The position numbers and the translations under genes are program-made. Below, piece by piece: positions 1-10,320 of a stretch of 64,000 nucleotides of DNA. A model generated the notes under the pieces. It had not been told where the DNA came from. It was given only the letters and a program-made list of their open reading frames with translations, and ran no database searches. The stretch is taken from NCBI GenBank assembly GCA_033060915.1, contig CM065387.1, forward strand, positions 29,749,001 through 29,813,000. Direction: 5' to 3'. This DNA is from Euryodendron excelsum. Lineage: Eukaryota; Streptophyta; Magnoliopsida; Ericales; Pentaphylacaceae. Positions within the stretch are counted from its first letter, which is position 1. Each line of letters starts with the position of its first letter.

Positions 1-148
1 TCTGTCTGTAGAGGCAGGATTGCCTAAATAGAGAATCATCAATCGGCCCTTGCCGAAGAGGTATTGTATTACATAATAGCGGCAAAACCCCACCTCCATA
101 TGGACTTATCATCATGCCTAGATTCCTTTACAGAAGGAACCTCTATAG
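1..148. other. Unassigned repeat-like sequence
   Basis: No coding frame or recognised element is visible in this short piece. It ends where a TGTCAGCACCCC LTR start begins at 149. It could be the end of a neighbouring element outside the window. Confidence 0.3.
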
Positions 149-252
149 TGTCAGCACCCCATTTTGCCCACTCGGCAATCTCCGGCCCGATTGGAAACAC
201 CTACAAACCAACACAAGCACATTCAAGCCCAAACCTACTTTCCAGACCCAGT
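149..252 (+). mobile_element. Truncated LTR start of the giant-LTR Ogre-like family
   Basis: The sequence begins TGTCAGCACCCCATTTTGCC and continues through the CACTCGGCAATCTCCGGCC segment. The same order is found at the starts of the LTRs at 5797, 25523, 29657, 38260, 38846 and 49683. After about 100 bp it switches abruptly to sequence resembling the internal region of the family. It is therefore a stub, not a whole LTR. No target duplication can be assigned. Confidence 0.6.
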
Positions 253-894
253 CCAAAAGGAAGAGGAGTTGAGTTATCTGAGAGTGTGGAGTTTACCTTA
301 AATATAGCACTTGATTGGCATTTGAGCTAAGCGATAGGTAGCCGAGCTATCAAAAGGAAGAGGAGCCGTTGTTCTACTTTCACACAAACAACGAATAATT
401 ATCCTTGCACAGCAAACTAGAATCGAAGGTGTTTCTTGTTCAAAAATCGAACCAAAGTTGCTCCCCCATGTTGGGGCAAATACAGGCAGTGAATGGATCC
501 ATGCATCAACAGTTGCCATCTGAAAGACGTTATGAGAACTTTGAAATGAGCTTTATAGAGTACGCAATTTTACTTGAAATGAAGAGAGGCCCTCGCTTCT
601 TCTACCATACAGCCAAAAGATGACCACTGCAAAGCCCATTTGAACCGGTTACATTCTGTTTAAAAAACCAGCCCAATGATCATTACCCACACTGGGTTAA
701 GGCAAAAACATAAATACATCTTCCAAAGTTGGGAAGGCAAATGAAGCTAGTAATATCGCAAAGGCTACAAGAGCATCCTTGGCAGCAAGCATGAGAGTAG
801 CAGTTAAAAAAAAAAAAGAAAAAAAAAAGAGAAAAGGAAAAAAATTAGAAATACAGGTACTACACAAGGACAAGAGGATTACAAGAAAGCAAGC
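253..894 (+). mobile_element. Internal non-coding fragment of an Ogre-like element
   Basis: No gene is seen. The stretch resembles the post-gag non-coding part of the complete element. GATAGGTAGCCGAG near 330 parallels GATGGGTAGCCGAG near 46405. The block around 570-620 (GAAATGAAGAGAGGCCCTC, then TACCATACAG) recurs near 17117, 46660 and 46880. A and AG tracts fill 805-850. Short reading frames here are not conserved between copies, so none is called. Confidence 0.5.
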
Positions 895-2631
895 CTTTTA
901 TGAAAATGCTTAGAAAAGTTGTTTTTCTAAAAACTTGTGTTAGCATTCTTGTCATTTCTATTTCTAAAAACCGTTTTCAAAGTTGTTTTCTAAAAACCAC
1001 AATTCTAGGTTGATCCTAACCCTTTCATAGTTAGGGTTTTCCTGGAAAAGTGTGACATTTGAAATGGCTCCCGTTAGCCTATATTTGTTTCTTTTCAAAA
1101 ATGCGATCCTGAAATGATCCTAGTTCTTTAATGATTAGGGTTGTTTCAAGAAATGTGTGACATTCAAAATAACCCAAAAAGGTCTACATTTTTGGCCTCC
1201 TACCTTTGTTGTTTTTCAAGTCACAAGCCTAAAGTGATTCTTGCCTTCTAATGGCTAGAATGGCTTAGGTGAAGTGCGATATTCTTTTAGTTGTCTAAAA
1301 TCTAAGTTAGAGTTTCAGGTCCTAAAACATGTTTTCAAAAGACTCGATTTTCGAACCATTTACAAAATTGGCATTTGTCAAACCCTAGAAGTCCAATCCT
1401 AGGAAAATCCTGCTTTTGCCAACTTAGAAACCTTTCATTTTCAAACCAAGACCATACCATTTTTAGAATTCTACAAAATCTCTTATTTCCAAAACAATCA
1501 AATCATTCCATTTTAAAACCTTCCTAATTTAACCCTAAATCAACTCCTCCTATTTTGGAAACAAATCCAAACTTGCTTTTTTCAAACCAATCAAACCTTT
1601 TGCAAAAAGGGAACAAATCTTTTCAAAAAGGAAATAAAACCTTTTCAAATCTTTTCAAATCTTTTCGAAAGGAAACAAATCAAATCTTTCTCAAAAAACA
1701 AACAAACCTTTTCCAAAAATAAAATAAAATCTTTTCAAAATTCTCAAATCAAATATTTTTCAAATCTAATATTTTCAAATCAAATCAAATCTCTTCAAAC
1801 CAAATCAATCAATCATTTTAAATCAAATACAATCTTTCCTGAAAAGGAAATATTTTCAAAGTCCAATCTTCCTGAAAAGGAAATCACTCAAAGTCAAATT
1901 TTCCAAAAAAGGAAACATTTTAAACTCAAACTTTCTAAAAATGGAAACTTTCTAGAAATAGAAACCCATTTTAAAATTTCAACTCTTTCAATTAGACTCT
2001 TGTCCGAACTGCGACTGACCTAATCCTCTTTAAGAAGGTACATAGGCAACCCTTCATAGGGTGCGGTCATAACTATTTTTCAAACTGAATTCCATCTTTC
2101 AAACTATTTTTCAAACTTTGTTTTCAAAAGGCTCCTAAGTGGATAGCATTAAACATAAGTAACCGGTGAGTCATATTTAGGTGAGTAAAGGGTGAATAGA
2201 CATGTAGGTACCGTGAGGGTAAGGTAGGGTGATAGTCTTAGGATATCTTCCTTGCACGTAACCAACCCCTAGACTTAAGAATTTCTATTTCAAAGATCAA
2301 AACTAGAGTAAATTTTCGAAAGGGCTTTCAAACATTTTTAGGGTTGTCAAACAACCCTACCTTCTAAACCCTCTCATGAGGATGTTTTCCAAAAATATTT
2401 TTCAAAACCTAAGTTTAACCCTCAGGTTTACTTAGTGTAGATGACCTAGCACACCTTTAAATATGTTAGGTAACAACTTCAAAGACCTTTTCAGAAAGTC
2501 CTAATCAATTCTATTTCAAAATTCAAACCCCATCGCACCCGCTCTTCTAGGAGGGCGAGTTCTAAAAGAGAGTACCAAGTCTTTTCCCCGGGCCCCCTGC
2601 AAGGACCTGTGGCGAAAACTAGGGCGCGACA
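895..2631 (+). mobile_element. 3' part of a giant LTR, probably 5' LTR of an old Ogre-like copy
   Basis: Marker blocks of the family LTR appear in the right order. These are AACCACAATTCTAGG with the 'AGGGTT...GAAAAGTGTGACATT' block (about 1000-1060), the TCAAA/CTTTC repeats, the CGAACTGCGACTGACCTAAT block (about 2005), GACATGTAGGTACC (about 2200) and the terminal GGGCGCGACA ending at 2631. The U3 half, including promoter and palindromes, is missing. The left join near 895 is approximate. Internal element sequence follows directly, so this is inferred to be the 5' LTR of a copy whose 3' LTR starts at 25523. Confidence 0.6.
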
Positions 2632-2975
2632 CATAAGACATACATTGCGTAAAACCTCTAGTTCTGCATGGTAACTGCATTTTATTTTTGTTTTTCTTTT
2701 TCTAGGTCAAAGAGCACAACTGAACTCATAGAACTCCTCCAGCTTCTCATCCAATTCAAACTTATGCAAGGATGAGTCCAGTTATTGGAAGAGGCCTAAC
2801 CTACATTGAAGAGTAAGAAGAACTGGCCATCTATCTACAAGATGTTACCGCCAAGCCATGTCGCGACAATCGCCATCCATGCAGAAGAAGACTTTACGAT
2901 TTGCAAAGTTTTGCCAATCCCATGCATTGCCACAATAGAACTCTATAACTTCCAAGCTTTTAAATGCATGTCAAC
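2632..2975 (+). mobile_element. Ogre-like pre-gag leader fragment
   Basis: ACATACATTGCGTAAAACC followed by a T-rich tract ending in TTTCTAG resembles the pre-gag leader of the complete element at about 44430-44525 (GCATGCATTGCATAGAA, then a T-rich tract ending TTTCACAG). The LTR end joins here without the PBS region, implying deletion of more than 1 kb of leader. No clear gag translation follows. The stretch stops at TCAAC (2971-2975), the left target duplication of the next insertion. Confidence 0.45.
2971..2975. repeat. Left target-site duplication TCAAC
   Basis: The 5 bp directly before the LTR start at 2976 equal the 5 bp after the LTR end at 14301 (14302-14306). This is the expected size for LTR-retrotransposon integration. 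Confidence 0.85.
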
Positions 2976-4490
2976 TGATTGTGCTTCAAAAGTGCGATTA
3001 CAAGGCCTTAACTAGTGCTTTGTTAGTGTTAGTTTATGATTTTATATGTGATTTTAGTTATGTTTTAGTACTAACTAAGTTTATTATGCTTTGTATAGGT
3101 TTTGAGTTTAAATGGGAGGATTTCGGATACATTTTGGACATAAGTTTTGAGAGAATGCTGCTCGAGTACAAGCTGCTAAAGCTGTGATACAAGCTGTTGA
3201 AGCACGCAAAACTGAAACTTTGGAAGGCCATATCTCTAAAACCAAGAAGGCTATCAGGGCCCATAGTATGTCGATTCCATACGACTTTTTGAGATCTACA
3301 ACTTTCGTGAAGGCACCCTGGCCATCTAGGGGGTTCAGATGGGCCGTTCGGATGGGAAGTGGCCGTGTTGGTGAAACTGTGAAAAATTTTCTAAGTGTTG
3401 AGACCCGTCCGGACGCCCATGGGGCCTTGTCCGGACGCCTCATCTCTAGACCCGTCGGGACGCCCTCCAGAGCCGTCCGGACTCCCCGTCGTGGGCTAGA
3501 AACCTGTTAGGGTTAAAATTAAGGTCTTTTAAGCCCATAGGAGTTCTTTTTAAGTGGGGGAGAGTTAGAAAACTTTATAGAGAATTAGGAAACCTTAGAA
3601 TTTGAGTATTTTTAGGAGTAGGATAGTTTTATTGATCTTTTCACCTTTTAAGAATCCTAATGTTTGTATTCATTCAGTTTTTCTTTATATTCAAGATTGG
3701 ATGTTCTTTCAATTGTTGCAAACTATCAATATACTTTTCATGTGCTTTCTTATGGCTTTCAGTTACTAAATCTTTTTCTTAGCATGGATTGAAAAGGTAA
3801 GTAGGTTACATGTAGATATTCAAGATAGTTATTTATTTTTCAAGATTTCAAGATCTTGGATCAAGATTTATTTTCTTGCCCATGAATATCTTCAAAAACA
3901 ATATTCTTGATCATATCTAGCATGTATGTATAGACTGATTTGCAAGTAGGGATATGTATACCTAGAATTTCTAATAAGGGTATTGATTATAATTGTTTAC
4001 ATATTCCTAATAGGAGTACTTTAGAAATCTACTGTTCTTGATTAAGCTTCAAACATACTTTGTAGACAGGTTTATAAACTGAGACAGGTATGAATGGGAC
4101 CTTGGTATGAAAACTAGTAAATAACTTAATATCAACTCCAAAAGGACAATCAAATCTTGAGATTCTTACTCACAGCTATCTTGGGGACCTACTTGTAGGC
4201 CTATTAACTGGATCAATCCTGCAAAGACTTTTTGCTTATCGTTATTTAATCAAGCTTTCTTGGTATAAATTTAATTTCGGTTCCTAGAATAATTTCTCAA
4301 ACCAAATCTCAAATAAAAATTTTTCTTTACATTCTAGAGTTGTTTTTCTTGAGAGTTCTATTTTTCCAAAGTTAGTTTTACTACATTCTATCCAGATTCC
4401 TTGTGGTTCGACCTTGGACTTACAGAGATATTATTGCTGCATCGCAACCATACACTGGCAGATATAAATTGCATTATTCAGGAGCTATCA
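2976..4490 (+). repeat. 5' LTR (1.5-kb family)
   Basis: It starts TGATTGTGCTTC and ends GGAGCTATCA. It aligns along its whole length with 12784-14301. It contains a GC-rich patch (about 3320-3490) of repeated TCCGGACG-like motifs in otherwise AT-rich sequence. Open frames crossing this patch on either strand are shared by both LTRs only because the DNA is duplicated, so they are not called as genes. Confidence 0.88.
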
Positions 4491-4495
4491 GTTTT

Positions 4496-4513
4496 TGGCG
4501 CCGTTGTCGAGGA
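4496..4513 (+). promoter_or_regulatory. Primer binding site of the 2976-14301 element
   Basis: TGGCGCCGTTGTCGAGGA lies 5 bp inside the 5' LTR. It differs by single bases from the TGGCGCCGTTGCCGGGGA form widely reported as the tRNA-Asp-type PBS of plant gypsy elements such as Athila. The exact tRNA match was not checked. Confidence 0.75.
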
Positions 4514-4789
4514 ATTTTGCGGTTGGTGTGACGATCTTTGGAGAAACCGATTCTGGGAAAGCAACTTCATCAATCAATCTATCAAAAACGAGGCAACTCA
4601 ACATTTAGCTTGCTTGGGTACACTCGTTTCATCCCTTTTTAATTTGCGAGCATATTTTATTTATTTGTTTGTTTATTTTTTTTATAGTTAGATTTGTTTA
4701 ACTATTTTTTCTTTAGTTGGGAGATTTCTAGTGGAGATTGAAAGGAATAACTAACTGTGAATTGGTGGTATATATATGTGAAGATTAGA

Positions 4790-5796
4790 GGATAGGTCGG
4801 ATAACTTTGAAAACATGACAATGGGTGTGTATGATGATAATATGAGCATGTACGGTTATGAGGAGGTATAAGTCCCACCATGCCAAACTATTGGGGATTA
4901 TTTGAATGCATCTAGACACATATACACTCCCTACTCAGAAACCTACCATCCGGAGTGGCAAAACCACTCACACTACAATTGGATGAATGAGGGTGTAGCA
5001 CACTCTCAACAATATGACCAATCACATTACTCACAAAATTTTAATTATTATCAAACACCATACACGGGGTCACTAGAGGACACTCCATATACGGAAACCT
5101 ATGATTTGGAGTGGCAACATCCCAACTTTAGTTGGCGTAATGAGAGAACTTCAAGCCCTCAACAATACCAACCCCCACCTCTACCTTATGAATCATAAGT
5201 TTTTGAAGTCTATCAATATCAAGAGGAGACACGAGGGGATACCTTGTCACAATTCATGCAATCCCAAATAGAGTGAAACTCCAGGATGGCTGACAAACTA
5301 GATGATCTTAAAAGTCTTTTAACACAAAGCTTGTGTGTTCAAGAGAATGGTGAGTCTCCTTCTCTACCTCAACCTCTACCTAGCCCCACTAGCATAGCTC
5401 ACACAAAAGAGTCTCCCAATAACTCTAATTTTGACCATGAGCAATACCAAGCCACCACTAGTACCCTTAGGAATGAGGAAGTCATTGATATAACCATCTA
5501 TCCGGATGAGTCTACACATAGAGAGGACACTTCTAAGGTGAGTGAGTATAGGGTCAAAGAGAAGGTTAGTGAGAATGATGAACCTATTAAGGTTCAAAGT
5601 GAGATAAAGGAAGAGCCTAGGGAGATAGAGAGTGAAAAAAAGAGAAGAAAACATAGAGATACCTAGGGAAGTGAGTCTTTACATCTTAGTGCATGATTAC
5701 ATGACTCTTTCACAATCTTCCTTGTACAACACTTGTGGCCAGGAGCTTAATGAGGATCCCAGAATTCCAAATGCTTCTTATTTGTTGAGTCCTTAT
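4790..5796 (+). pseudogene. Gag-like ORF remnant of the 1.5-kb-LTR element
   Basis: One frame is readable from about 4790 to 5666, interrupted by stops such as TAA at 5196 and TGA near 5272. Tyr/Gln/Ser-rich N-terminal repeats contain two copies of a 'PY(S/T)ETYxxEWQ...NxSW' motif. This resembles the 'YNPGWRNHPNFSW' motif of plant gypsy Gag polyproteins. A charged Glu/Lys/Ser-rich C-terminal part follows (about 5480-5660). Coding potential continues in another frame (about 5640-5796), where the solo LTR splits it. Removing that LTR joins it to 11135-11190, which ends at a TGA. No zinc knuckle, protease or RT is seen. Several lesions make a functional product unlikely. The assignment is by motif only. 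Confidence 0.5.
5792..5796. repeat. Left target-site duplication CTTAT
   Basis: It is identical to 11130-11134 on the other side of the solo LTR. Removing the LTR and one copy restores continuity of the host element's reading. Confidence 0.88.
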
Positions 5797-6003
5797 TGTA
5801 AGCACCCCATTTTTGACTGCTCGGCAGTCTACACTCCGTCCAGACTTGTTTTCAAGTCATTGTGGGCATATTCCTATCGAATCCAATTCTCTAGGTCCAA
5901 ATTCCGTCTTTCCATTGCTTCGCGGGCCTGTCAGGCCCAAATAGAGGCAAAATGACCAAAATGCCCTTAGGGGCATTGTCCTTTCCTTTCCAATTCCAAT
6001 CCC

Positions 6004-6525
6004 TCTCTCGAGACAGTTTATTTCTTGAGACGGTTCCAATTCAGGCACGTCTCTTCGGAGACGATAAGTCCCTTTTCCAATCCCACTCTCGAGACAGTTT
6101 ATTCCTCGAGACTGCTTTAACTCAGGCATGTCTCTTCGGAGACGGTAAGACCCCTTTCCAACCCTACTCTCGAGACAGTTTATTCCTTGAGACGGTTCCA
6201 ACCCAGGCACGTCTCTTCGGAGATGATAAGTCCCCTTTCCAATCCTACTCTCGAGATAGTTTATTCCTCGAGATGGTTCCAACCCAGGCACGTCTCTTCG
6301 GAGACAGTAAGACCCCTTTCCAATCCCACTCTCGAGATAGTTTATTCCTCGAGACGGTTCCAATCCAGGCACGTCTCTTCGGAGACGGTAAGACCCCTTT
6401 CCAATCCCTCTTTCGAGATAGTTTGTTCCTCGAGACGGTTCTAATCCAGGCACGTCTCTTCGGAGACGATAAGTCCCCTTTCTAATCCTTCTCTCGAGAC
6501 AGTTTATTCCTCGAGACGGTCTGAG
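6004..6525 (+). repeat. 81-bp tandem array with C(UUCG)G hairpins
   Basis: There are six and a partial copies of an 81-bp unit. Each carries TCTCGAGACAGTTTATTCCT, a second CTCGAGACGG and the palindromic segment CGTCTCTTCGGAGACG (6048-6063 in the first unit). Because 81 is divisible by 3, long frames stay open on both strands. These are by-products of the repeat, not genes. The array lies in the LTR upstream of the TATA box (U3). Confidence 0.9.
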
Positions 6526-6775
6526 TAGTGAAACTACTCACAAAACCGTTAGAGTAGCAGAAATACTCACAAATAGGTCGATATAGGGAATTGGCAACAA
6601 ACCCCTGTGTCACGATGACCGCCGTTAGAGTGGCGGAAACACTCAAAACCCAGGTCAACACCAGTGTCTGTTAGCCCACTTTGGTGAAAAATGAACAAAC
6701 TGTCCTTTGGACCTTTTCCGAGACTTTCCGGTCAAGATGACCATTTTGCCCCTAGGCATCCGAATGCCTCGGGAA

Positions 6776-7270
6776 CCACACCGGCTCTGGGTATCAAACC
6801 AGTAATGTCCCGAGAATAATTTTTATAGTATTCTCAATTTTCCTTTACCTTTTCGGATCATTCTGAGTCAGTTTCGGCCAACTCGGTACAAAATGACTGT
6901 TTTGCCCCTAGAGGGCCGGTCTCCTTCTTCAACCACACCGGCTCTGGGTATCAAACTGGTAATGTCTCGAGAATACTTTTTATAGTATTCTCAATCTTCC
7001 TTTACCTTTCCGGATCATTCCGAGTCAGTTCCGGCTAACCCGGTACAAAATGACCGTTTTGCCCTTGGAGGGCTGGTCTCCTTCTTCAACCACACCGGCT
7101 CTGGGTATCAAACCGGTAACCTCCTGAGACTACTTTTTATAGTGTTCTCAACGTCCCCTTACCTTTCCGGATCATTCCGAGTCAGTTCCGGTAAACTCGG
7201 TGTGAAATGACCGTTTTGCCCCTGGTGGGCCGGTTTCCTTTTCTGACCACGCCGGCTCTGGGAATCAAAC
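6776..7270 (+). repeat. 157-bp tandem repeats in LTR U3
   Basis: CCACACCGGCTCTGGGTATC recurs at about 6776, 6933 and 7090, with a diverged copy at about 7247. Each unit also carries ATTCCGAGTCAG and ATGACCGTTTTGCCCC. Other LTR copies carry fewer units (for example about 39040 and 39200), so copy number varies within the family. Confidence 0.85.
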
Positions 7271-7709
7271 CGGCAACATCTGGGAACATTCTGAATAATG
7301 TTTCTAGATCCCAAAGTCTTCTTCCGGGACAGTCCAAGTCCGTCCCGGCAGTTTCCCAGTTCGATTAACCGTTTTGCCCCTAAAGGCCCGGTCAACCCTT
7401 CTGACACATTCTATCCTCATTTCTCAAGTCAAATACCTCCATGACACTATTTTAGGTGTTCCTGCTCTTTTCCGGCCTTCCGGGTCATTCCTGGCTCCTT
7501 CAGATCATTCCCGGACTTTCCGAAGTCACTCCTAGTGAAGCTAGGCTAAAAATTGCATGATAGTCACTAGTACATGCGCCCAAATCTAGTCAAAGATACG
7601 TTGCTTGCTGACTTATAAAGTTTCCTAAGTGGCTGGCGCCACTAGTAGTGGTGCCAAGAGAAATTTTGCCCTGGCGCCATTGCAACAGGCGCCAAGTTTG
7701 TCTAACCTC

Positions 7710-7717
7710 TATAAATA
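7710..7717 (+). promoter_or_regulatory. TATA box of solo LTR 5797-11129
   Basis: TATAAATA sits in CTCTATAAATACAGAG. The same context occurs at 31241, 39681, 50531 and, reversed, at 22395. It lies about 1.9 kb into the LTR, just after the GGCGCC palindromes, as expected for the U3/R border. Confidence 0.75.
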
Positions 7718-8599
7718 CAGAGCCTCATTCAACGTGAAAATGGTCTAAAAGCTTAACCTAAAAATCATATATTTTGATATACAGAGCTCGAGCACCTCCA
7801 AAACCCTAGTTTCCTTAGGTTTTTCCAAACCCTAGCCACCCTACACAAACCCTAGCCTCCTATACACTCATACACACCTCCATACACTCATACACTAGCC
7901 TTCAACCATCCTTTGAAGACTTGAAGAGCTGCCATCTAAAGCTTGAAGACAACCCTTGAAGGTTGAAGATGAAGATCAAGATGAAAATCGAAGACCGAAG
8001 ACTACACGGCGCGCAAAATAAACAAGAGACATACGGTAGGCTCCCTATTTAAATTTCCGCACTTTTCCCCTCTCTCTTCTCTCTCCTAACCCACTTGGGT
8101 TTTCTCTATTTCAATCCCTTATCTCTTTCCCTCCCTTTCTTTGCATGCTTGAAACAAGGGGATTCCCGGTCCATGTGTAGGATTGGGCTATTGGAGAGTC
8201 ACTGTGTCGGGGGCTTTCTTCTAGTCTAACCAAAGACCACGTGGGTCCGGCCCCCTTGATTATGTGGTGAAGCTTTAACCTTGTATGTTCACGACCCCAA
8301 ATTGCATTGTGCATATCATAGTCTTGCATCTTCCAAAAATCATTTTCAAAGTTGTTTTTAAAATCGTTTTCAAACTTGTTTTTAAAATTGCATCAAAATC
8401 TCTTTTTCAAAAACTTGTTTTCAAAACCACAATTCTAGGGTGATTCTAGCCTTTCCATGGCTAGGGTTGCTTTAGGAAAGTGTTACATTAAAAGTGACAT
8501 TTTTGGTCTATATTTTCAAATCTTATTATTTTTCAAAACCACTTTCTTAAAGTGGTTCTAGCCCTTTTATGGCTAGAATCGCTTTAGAAAAGTGAGACG

Positions 8600-10320
8600 T
8601 TTTCATACTTTCCTAAAACTCTCCTCTTCAAAATTGTTTTCAAAAACTCCCTTCCAAAATCTATTTTTCAAAACTCCCTTTTTCAACTCCTTTTCAAAAT
8701 CCTCTCCCCAAAATCCACTTTCTAAAAACGTTCCCCAAAATTTTTTCCAAAAACTCTCTTTTCAAAATCTTCCTTCTAGAAATTCCTCTTTAGGATTTCC
8801 TTCCAAAACCTTCGTTTCTAAAAACACACTTTCCAAAAACTCCTTTTCTTTAAAAATCTCTTTCTAAAAACTGTCCTTTCCAAAAATTCTTCCCTCTAGA
8901 AACTCCTCTATAGGATTTTCTTCCAAAATCTTTGTTTCCACAAACGCACTTTCCAAAAACTCTTTCCTTAGAGTCCAAGTCAAGCCTTAGAACCCACAAT
9001 TAGGAAACCCTAATTTTCTTTCCAAAAACATGATTTTCAAACTTTGCCCCAAACTTAGGTTTCCAAAATCTCTTGTTTTCACACCCAAAACTATACACGT
9101 TTCCAAAGCCTCTTTTCTACGTCAAAACTATAATTTTCCAAACCTAGGGTTTCTAGAATCTCCTTTTCCAAATCCTTGCTAAATCTTATCTTCCCTTTAG
9201 GAAACCGAATCAAATCTCACCGTTTAGGAAACTAGATCCCGTCCTCCGTTTTTGGAAACAAAATCAAATATTTTCTTTTAGAGACCAAATCCAATCCCTT
9301 TCAAAATCCAACTCTTTCCTAATTTAAATCCTTCCTAATCTTTCACTTTCCTAAATCTTAAGTTTCCAAAACTTGAACATAAAAATCTTTTCTAATTCAA
9401 GCCTTTCCTAATTTTACCCTCTTTTCAAATCTTAACTTTTCAAACCTAAGTTTTCAAACTCTTCCTAAATTCAAACCTTTTCTAATTTCAAGATTTTCTA
9501 AAACTCTAAAACTTTCTAAATCTTAAACTTTCCAAATTCCAAATCTTTCCAAATTCGAAACTTTCTAAATTTGAAACTTTCTTAAGTTCAATCTTTCTAA
9601 ACTTTCAAACTTTCTAAATTCTAAACTTTCCAAAACTTCAACATCTTTCCAAATCTAAGACTTCTCTAAACTCAAACTTTCTTAATTTAAACATTTCCTA
9701 AACTAAAAACTTTCCTTTTTGAAACCTTTCCCAAAACGAAACTTTCTTATTTTCTAAACTTCCTTATTTTCAAAACTTTTCAAATTCAAAACTTCCCTTT
9801 TTTGAACATTCCAAAATTCAAAACTTTCTTAATTTGAAACTTTCCAAATTCTAAGCCTTTCTTAAACTAGCCTTTTCCTAATTTAAAAAAAAAAACATTT
9901 CTAAATTCAAAACTTTTCGATTTTCAAAACTTTCCTAAAGTTGAAACATTCCAAATTCAAAGCTTTCCTAAGTTGAAACTTTCCTAATTCTAGAATCTTC
10001 CTAAATCGAACCTTTCCTAATTCAAACATTTCCTAAATCTAATATTCCCTAATTTCCTAGACTTTCCAAGTCAAGTCAAATATTTTCTAAGTCTCTTCTC
10101 TTTCCTAAGTCTAGGTTTCCTAAAACCAAGCCTCTCCAAAATCCATCTTTCCAAAGCAAGTCCAATCTTCTTGATTTCAATTTCCAATCTCCTCTTCTAA
10201 TCTCAAATCGAATCCAAATTTCAATTTAATCTTTTTCTTTCAATTCAATCTCTTTCTTCCAATCAAATCAATCTCTTTTTAATCGGACTCTTTTCCAAAC
10301 TACGACTGACCTAATTCCCC
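8600..10320 (+). repeat. G-poor TTTCC/TAAA degenerate repeat tract
   Basis: Hundreds of short variants of CTTTCTAAATTCAAAA fill this part of the LTR downstream of the TATA box. Guanine is rare on the plus strand. Equivalent tracts occur in every long LTR of the family and appear as a C-poor tract in minus-strand copies. The homologous tract near 33067-33127 shows exact 16-bp periodicity. Short open frames here are low-complexity artefacts. Confidence 0.8.

Noticed and set aside
3108..3510. Overlapping 108-111-codon frames on both strands, similar to ones at 13028-13318
   Set aside because: Both are inside LTRs of the same element. Similarity comes from LTR duplication and the GC-rich motif patch.
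5857..6485. Long open frames on both strands (178-198 codons)
   Set aside because: They are created by the 81-bp tandem repeat, whose length is divisible by three. The peptides are pure repeat translations without homology and lie in LTR U3.
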